64,000 nucleotides of DNA. Source: Baylisascaris procyonis (taxonomy: Eukaryota > Nematoda > Chromadorea > Rhabditida > Ascarididae). Numbering within the stretch: the first letter of the stretch is position 1; every line of letters starts with the position of its first letter. Both the position numbers and the translations under genes were made by a program. Under the pieces are notes generated by a model. That model searched no databases, was not told where the DNA came from, and saw only the letters and a list, made by a program, of their open reading frames with translations. The stretch lies in contig JAZARR010000214.1 of NCBI GenBank assembly GCA_037389465.1, positions 5,022,001 to 5,086,000 on the forward strand, given 5' to 3'. Below, one piece after another: positions 59,940 to 64,000 of this stretch.

Positions 59940-62900
59940 GTAAAGTCTATAAAAGTATCCTCAAGCCAAGTAGAAAATTTCAACGAAGCAAAATCCAAGA
60001 AAAAATTATAAGAGAGTGTTTTTATTATTTGTATTTCGATTATTTGTAACATCATCCCAATCCCAGCTTCCCTATGTGATCTTCCATCTATTATTCCACG
60101 AATCGGCACCGTCATTGTCTATCTTATGCTTTATAAGTTTCAATGATATTCGAGGTGATCAATGATCTCGTGAAGATTAATTTTTGAAGCTTCGTTGTAA
60201 ACTTATAAATAGTCATATTTATATGAAATTGTAGTATATTTTTTATTGATATGTTTCATTTATTACTATTAATGTCTTTCTATACCAAAATCGCATTCAC
60301 ATTGCAACTTTTCTATGTGGTCAAATAAATTTTGGCAGTAATTTATTATTTCGTCGTTAGAAACGTGAACTGCGTTAATTATTGATATATCACTCCATGC
60401 AGTTGATTTTTTGATAACAAAAATGCAAAGAAAAAAAACTATACCTTGTCGATGAATTAAATTGATATATTTTATGTGCATGTCGATTTGATATTTTAGA
60501 AAATAAAATATATGGAAACATAAACGAAGAAGATGAGCGGAAACCAATGAAGGGAATGCGTAAAACGTTGATAAACGATTACCAGCTGTCCCACTAAACA
60601 TAAGATAAATACCTTCTTTCTTCACGGGAATTAAAAAATAGCTGATATTATTTGATCTTCGACTTCGAAGCGAAAATTTAAAGAAGTCTGATATTTATTA
60701 TTTGACAGAATATTATTACAAACCTGCAGATTTGTAGATACTGCATTTTAGTCAATCAAAAAACATTACGTCAACATGTAATATGGTAGAACAGTATTAT
60801 GGTAACCGTTTGGTGTTTAGTGCTTACGTAAGTAGTCGGAAATGCTTGTTGAAAAACCTGAAAACCTATTGTTGTGTTGTAAATACTTGAAGAGGCGTTT
60901 AGTGATTTGCATATTTGAAAAGATTAAGGCAATGATGCTTCATTCATTGCGGCTTATCTCCACCTTTTGAATAAGTCACTTTAAAAGAGCAATGATTTAG
61001 AAAATTTCCTTCGGATTCGGTATATAGATCGAGTTGGTGTTTGCATGCCATACGAACGTATAACGGTTTGCGAATAAGGAATGTCGAGTTCCTCACATCT
61101 AGCAGTATATATCCCTCCTCTTTCAAACATTCGCTTCAACGGTTGATTGAAACACCATCTATACCTAGTGGAAACCTTGCACACATCGTTAGCGTTTGGT
61201 GATTGTGTTGCTTGCTGGTAAATTGTTGGTTGAGGAGACCATTGAGCAAGTTCGTTGATCAAACTGATTGATTTCTGAACGTCGTCAGAAATATTGTAGC
61301 CAAGCAAATGAATCTTTTATATGGGGCTATCGCTATTCACAAAGCATCGATAAAGGAAGACATGCATTAATCTTTATTACCTAGTCTGAACTATCTGGCT
61401 AACCTGAGGTTTATAACATGACCTCTAATTTGACGTACGCAGTTCAGCATGACCCCTCCCCCCTAAGTAGTTGGGAGCATGATATGTGCTTAGTGCTTTG
61501 TAAGGTATGTTGTAGCCTATCAGGCTTCTACCAGGTTCCAAGTTGGTATAACGAGCGAAGCAACGGTAATTATACATCGCTTTTGAGCTGTTAGCGTCAA
61601 CAACTGAAGTCCCACAACGATATTGAATTGAATAAAAAAGGCGCGATTATTTGAAATTTATTTAACGCTGCGCCATATTCCATTTCGCATTGTGCGATTT
61701 GCACATCAGAGGTGATGGTGCTGTTTTCGAACTTTTTCTGCGAATGTATGAGTATGCGAGTGTTGGTTGATGTGCTGCGATTTGCAAGCGTATAGGTGCA
61801 AGAATGCGTTAGGGCAGTACAGTGTCTGTGTTTGTACACGTGGTACTTTCAGCTCCGGAACCACCGAAGCTAAAGTCAGGAAGACTTTATAAAGTTTCTC
61901 AAAACTCTATAAAGAGCTGTAGGTATATATACGTGTCTGTTTATGTTTTCCCCTCAATCAGCTTACAGATGAATGGATCCTTATTAGTGGATTTGATTAA
62001 TCAGTGACCGTATGAGTTGAAATATAAAAGCATTAATTCCTTCTGTTGTTTTTCAACTTCAATTTTTATTGGTTGCGTTTTTTTTCTTTTTTTTTTTGAT
62101 CGCCATGGTTTTATTTTTACATAAATTCCTTACTTTTATTATTTGTTCTGCTTTTGTTTAATTTTTTATTTTATTCCGTTTTTTTTTTTTGAATATTTCA
62201 TTTTAATTTACTTTTATCCATTTGTATTCTTCATTAATTCTGTTAATCTTCTTTTATTATTATCATCACTGAAGCGCTTCAGTGTTTTCTTAAGAGATTT
62301 TCGCTAAATAATTTCCATGTTTATTGATTCTAAAATTCAGTATTCATCCGAATCAAAGATCGATGGGCGAAATTAAACGTTCTGATTTTATATCACAACA
62401 ATTTACGTCACTTTTTGTAAGTTTTATTCATAATTGTTTTATAGTTCCAAATTTACCGACTTAGTTATTGAATAATTAATGAAACGTATTTTATCTTTTG
62501 AATTGAAAAATAAAAGAGAAAATCGTTGAATCACTTATAAATAAAATTTTTCACTTCATTTATAATTCCAACTGAAAATTTTTCGTGTACATTAATATGA
62601 AGTATTCTCGCTGATTGGGTAGTTAAGTGGTCAACTCAATGGGTGAAAACTGCCCATGGGCAAATGCGCAAGTTCAGTTTAGAGATAAGCAAGGAAAAAA
62701 CTTCGATCGATGCATAACTATTTCGTTTGCAATTAAAGAGACACGCATAGGTATGGCGGTATCATAGGCAATTATTGATTAAATAATCATTTTATGGTAT
62801 CATTGAGAAACAGATAGTGCATCTGGAATTTTTCTCGCATTTGTTTAGAGTATTTTTATGATTTTAGAAGGACAAATATCGAATACGTCTTCTTGAGGCA

Positions 62901-64000
62901 ACTAAAGTACCGATCGTTGGTGATTTATCGATTTTCAAAGATAAACAAATAATTATCATTGATCTTCCGTCTAGCACAAAACAATGCTCCAAAACGGTGC
63001 AAATTTTTATTTTATTTTTTTTATTTTTTTTGCATCCACTATCTTTATATATCTTTAATAATTCCTATGTGTTCTTTTGTCTTGCAGTTTTAATTTGAGA
63101 GCTTTTTAAGATGGAATTATATTTTCAGAAGAGAACGAGAGCCATATTTGGCTTCTATATTAATTTTTAAATCTTTAAGCCTTCTGCATGAATTTTGAAA
63201 TTTTAAACGTTAATCATCTAGAAAACTGATTCTATTGGCGACAAGAATGCAAAAAGTGCATATCATTTTCCAACTTATTCTGATTTTTTCATTTCGTTTT
63301 CGATAGACTAGTATGTCTCGAGATAAAAGTGTTATGCTCTAGGCCCTCTAAACTTCCTCTAGACGAAATTATGGATTATAGAGTGCACATAATTGTTCAT
63401 CGATTCTAGTTTTACCGTATTATATGGAGTCTAATGTGGGAAGGAATATTGCATTAGTTGTTGGCATGAAAAAGGTTGAATCGTTCATAGAGTACTAAGA
63501 AAGAATCTGGCCTCTCAGCTCTCGTTTTATATCATTTAAACCCATTTTTATTAATTTCGCATTTGTTTCTAGTCGATTTATAATAGAATAATTTCTCTAT
63601 ACATGCGACAATGTTCTATGCAATCGTGAAAGTATGGGCTATTTTTTTTTTAAATAAGATAGAGCAGTTTTATACCTTGTTTGTTACACTGGGAAAGGCT
63701 ATCGTTGTACTGTTCATTCATCGAAAAAATGTCAGAAAAAAAATTTTTTTCCAGTAGCATAGGGAAATTTTCGTAGTTTTTATTCCAAGTGCTTAAACTA
63801 TCGAACATAAGATTAAATGTGCAAAATATTTAACTTTTAAATGCGCTGTAATAGTTAGGCTGTTCTTCGTCATGAAATCTTTTGAATGAATGAATAATAT
63901 AATCGATGCGGAGGGTTTGTTAATAAAGAGAGAAATCTTATAAGCACCTCTAAGAACTCTTTATTGACTATTCAGATTATTCCAGTTTTTCTGTACGGAT
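59940..64000. other. Region downstream of the tubulin gene, no confident gene
   Basis: AT-rich DNA with T-rich runs (62080-62200 and 63005-63040). The only coding-like stretch is the frame-broken one at 60944-61307. Other open frames are short and lack motifs. Confidence 0.5.
60944..61307 (-). pseudogene. Coding-like minus-strand stretch with a frame change, unidentified
   Basis: A frame starting near 61307 contains KSISLINELAQWSPQPTIY and STRYRWCFNQPLKRMFERGG. From about 61130 a second frame becomes the more protein-like one (GYILLDVRNSTFLIRKPLY, then NHCSFKVTYSKGGDKPQ and a stop at 60944). The two could be exons or a gene broken by one frameshift. No signature motif was recognised. Confidence 0.25.

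Noticed and set aside
1..64000. tRNA, rRNA, CRISPR or bacterial operon structure
   Set aside because: No cloverleaf with a GGTTCGA-type T-arm, no spaced identical repeats and no Shine-Dalgarno-led gene clusters were seen.

Overview
The window is a piece of an AT-rich animal nuclear genome, and a nematode is by far the best fit. It contains multi-exon genes with GT-AG introns from under 200 to several thousand bases, an innexin (the invertebrate gap-junction family), and TTTTCAG-type 3' splice sites placed 11 to 24 bases in front of start codons, as expected for spliced-leader trans-splicing. Long introns, poly-A/T runs and long (TA)n microsatellites recall spirurid or filarial genomes, but I cannot name the species. 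There are no bacterial operons, no CRISPR array, and no rRNA or tRNA gene that I can support.

Four genes could be rebuilt exon by exon with all reading phases closing. (1) 16144-23468 (+): a 10-exon, 419-aa class I/II PLP-dependent aminotransferase of the YER152C/AADAT-like group. (2) 33137-45890 (+): an innexin locus with two alternative 5' halves. Module A (4 exons, 33137-35527) and module B (2 exons, 38385-39362) each encode a complete N-terminus, TM1, first extracellular loop and TM2. Both end in the same codon phase in front of one shared 6-exon 3' half (41216-45890), predicting innexins of 401 and 405 aa. (3) 49073-52108 (-): a 5-exon, 218-aa zeta-class GST/maleylacetoacetate isomerase. 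(4) 55436-59822 (+): an 8-exon divergent alpha-tubulin, complete except for the initiator-Met exon. It has an Asp where the catalytic Glu254 normally sits, a shortened loop without Lys40, and a tail ending in Phe rather than EEY.

Layout: 1-16.1 kb holds microsatellites and a few unassigned coding-like stretches; 16.1-23.5 kb the aminotransferase; 23.5-33.1 kb is gene-poor with a possible UBX-like exon and an exon-like minus-strand ORF; 33.1-45.9 kb the innexin locus; 45.9-49.1 kb is intergenic with an exact 116-bp tandem duplication; 49.1-52.1 kb the isomerase; 52.4-55.4 kb is a patchwork of a decayed LINE remnant, a hairpin element, an Ig-domain-like exon and minus-strand coding-like ORFs; 55.4-59.8 kb the tubulin; 59.8-64 kb is gene-poor with one frame-broken coding-like stretch.

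The four genes do not form a pathway. The aminotransferase and maleylacetoacetate isomerase both belong to amino-acid metabolism, while the innexin and tubulin point to cell coupling and to specialised microtubules. The strongest leads are the two-headed innexin locus and the alpha-tubulin with a conservatively altered catalytic residue.
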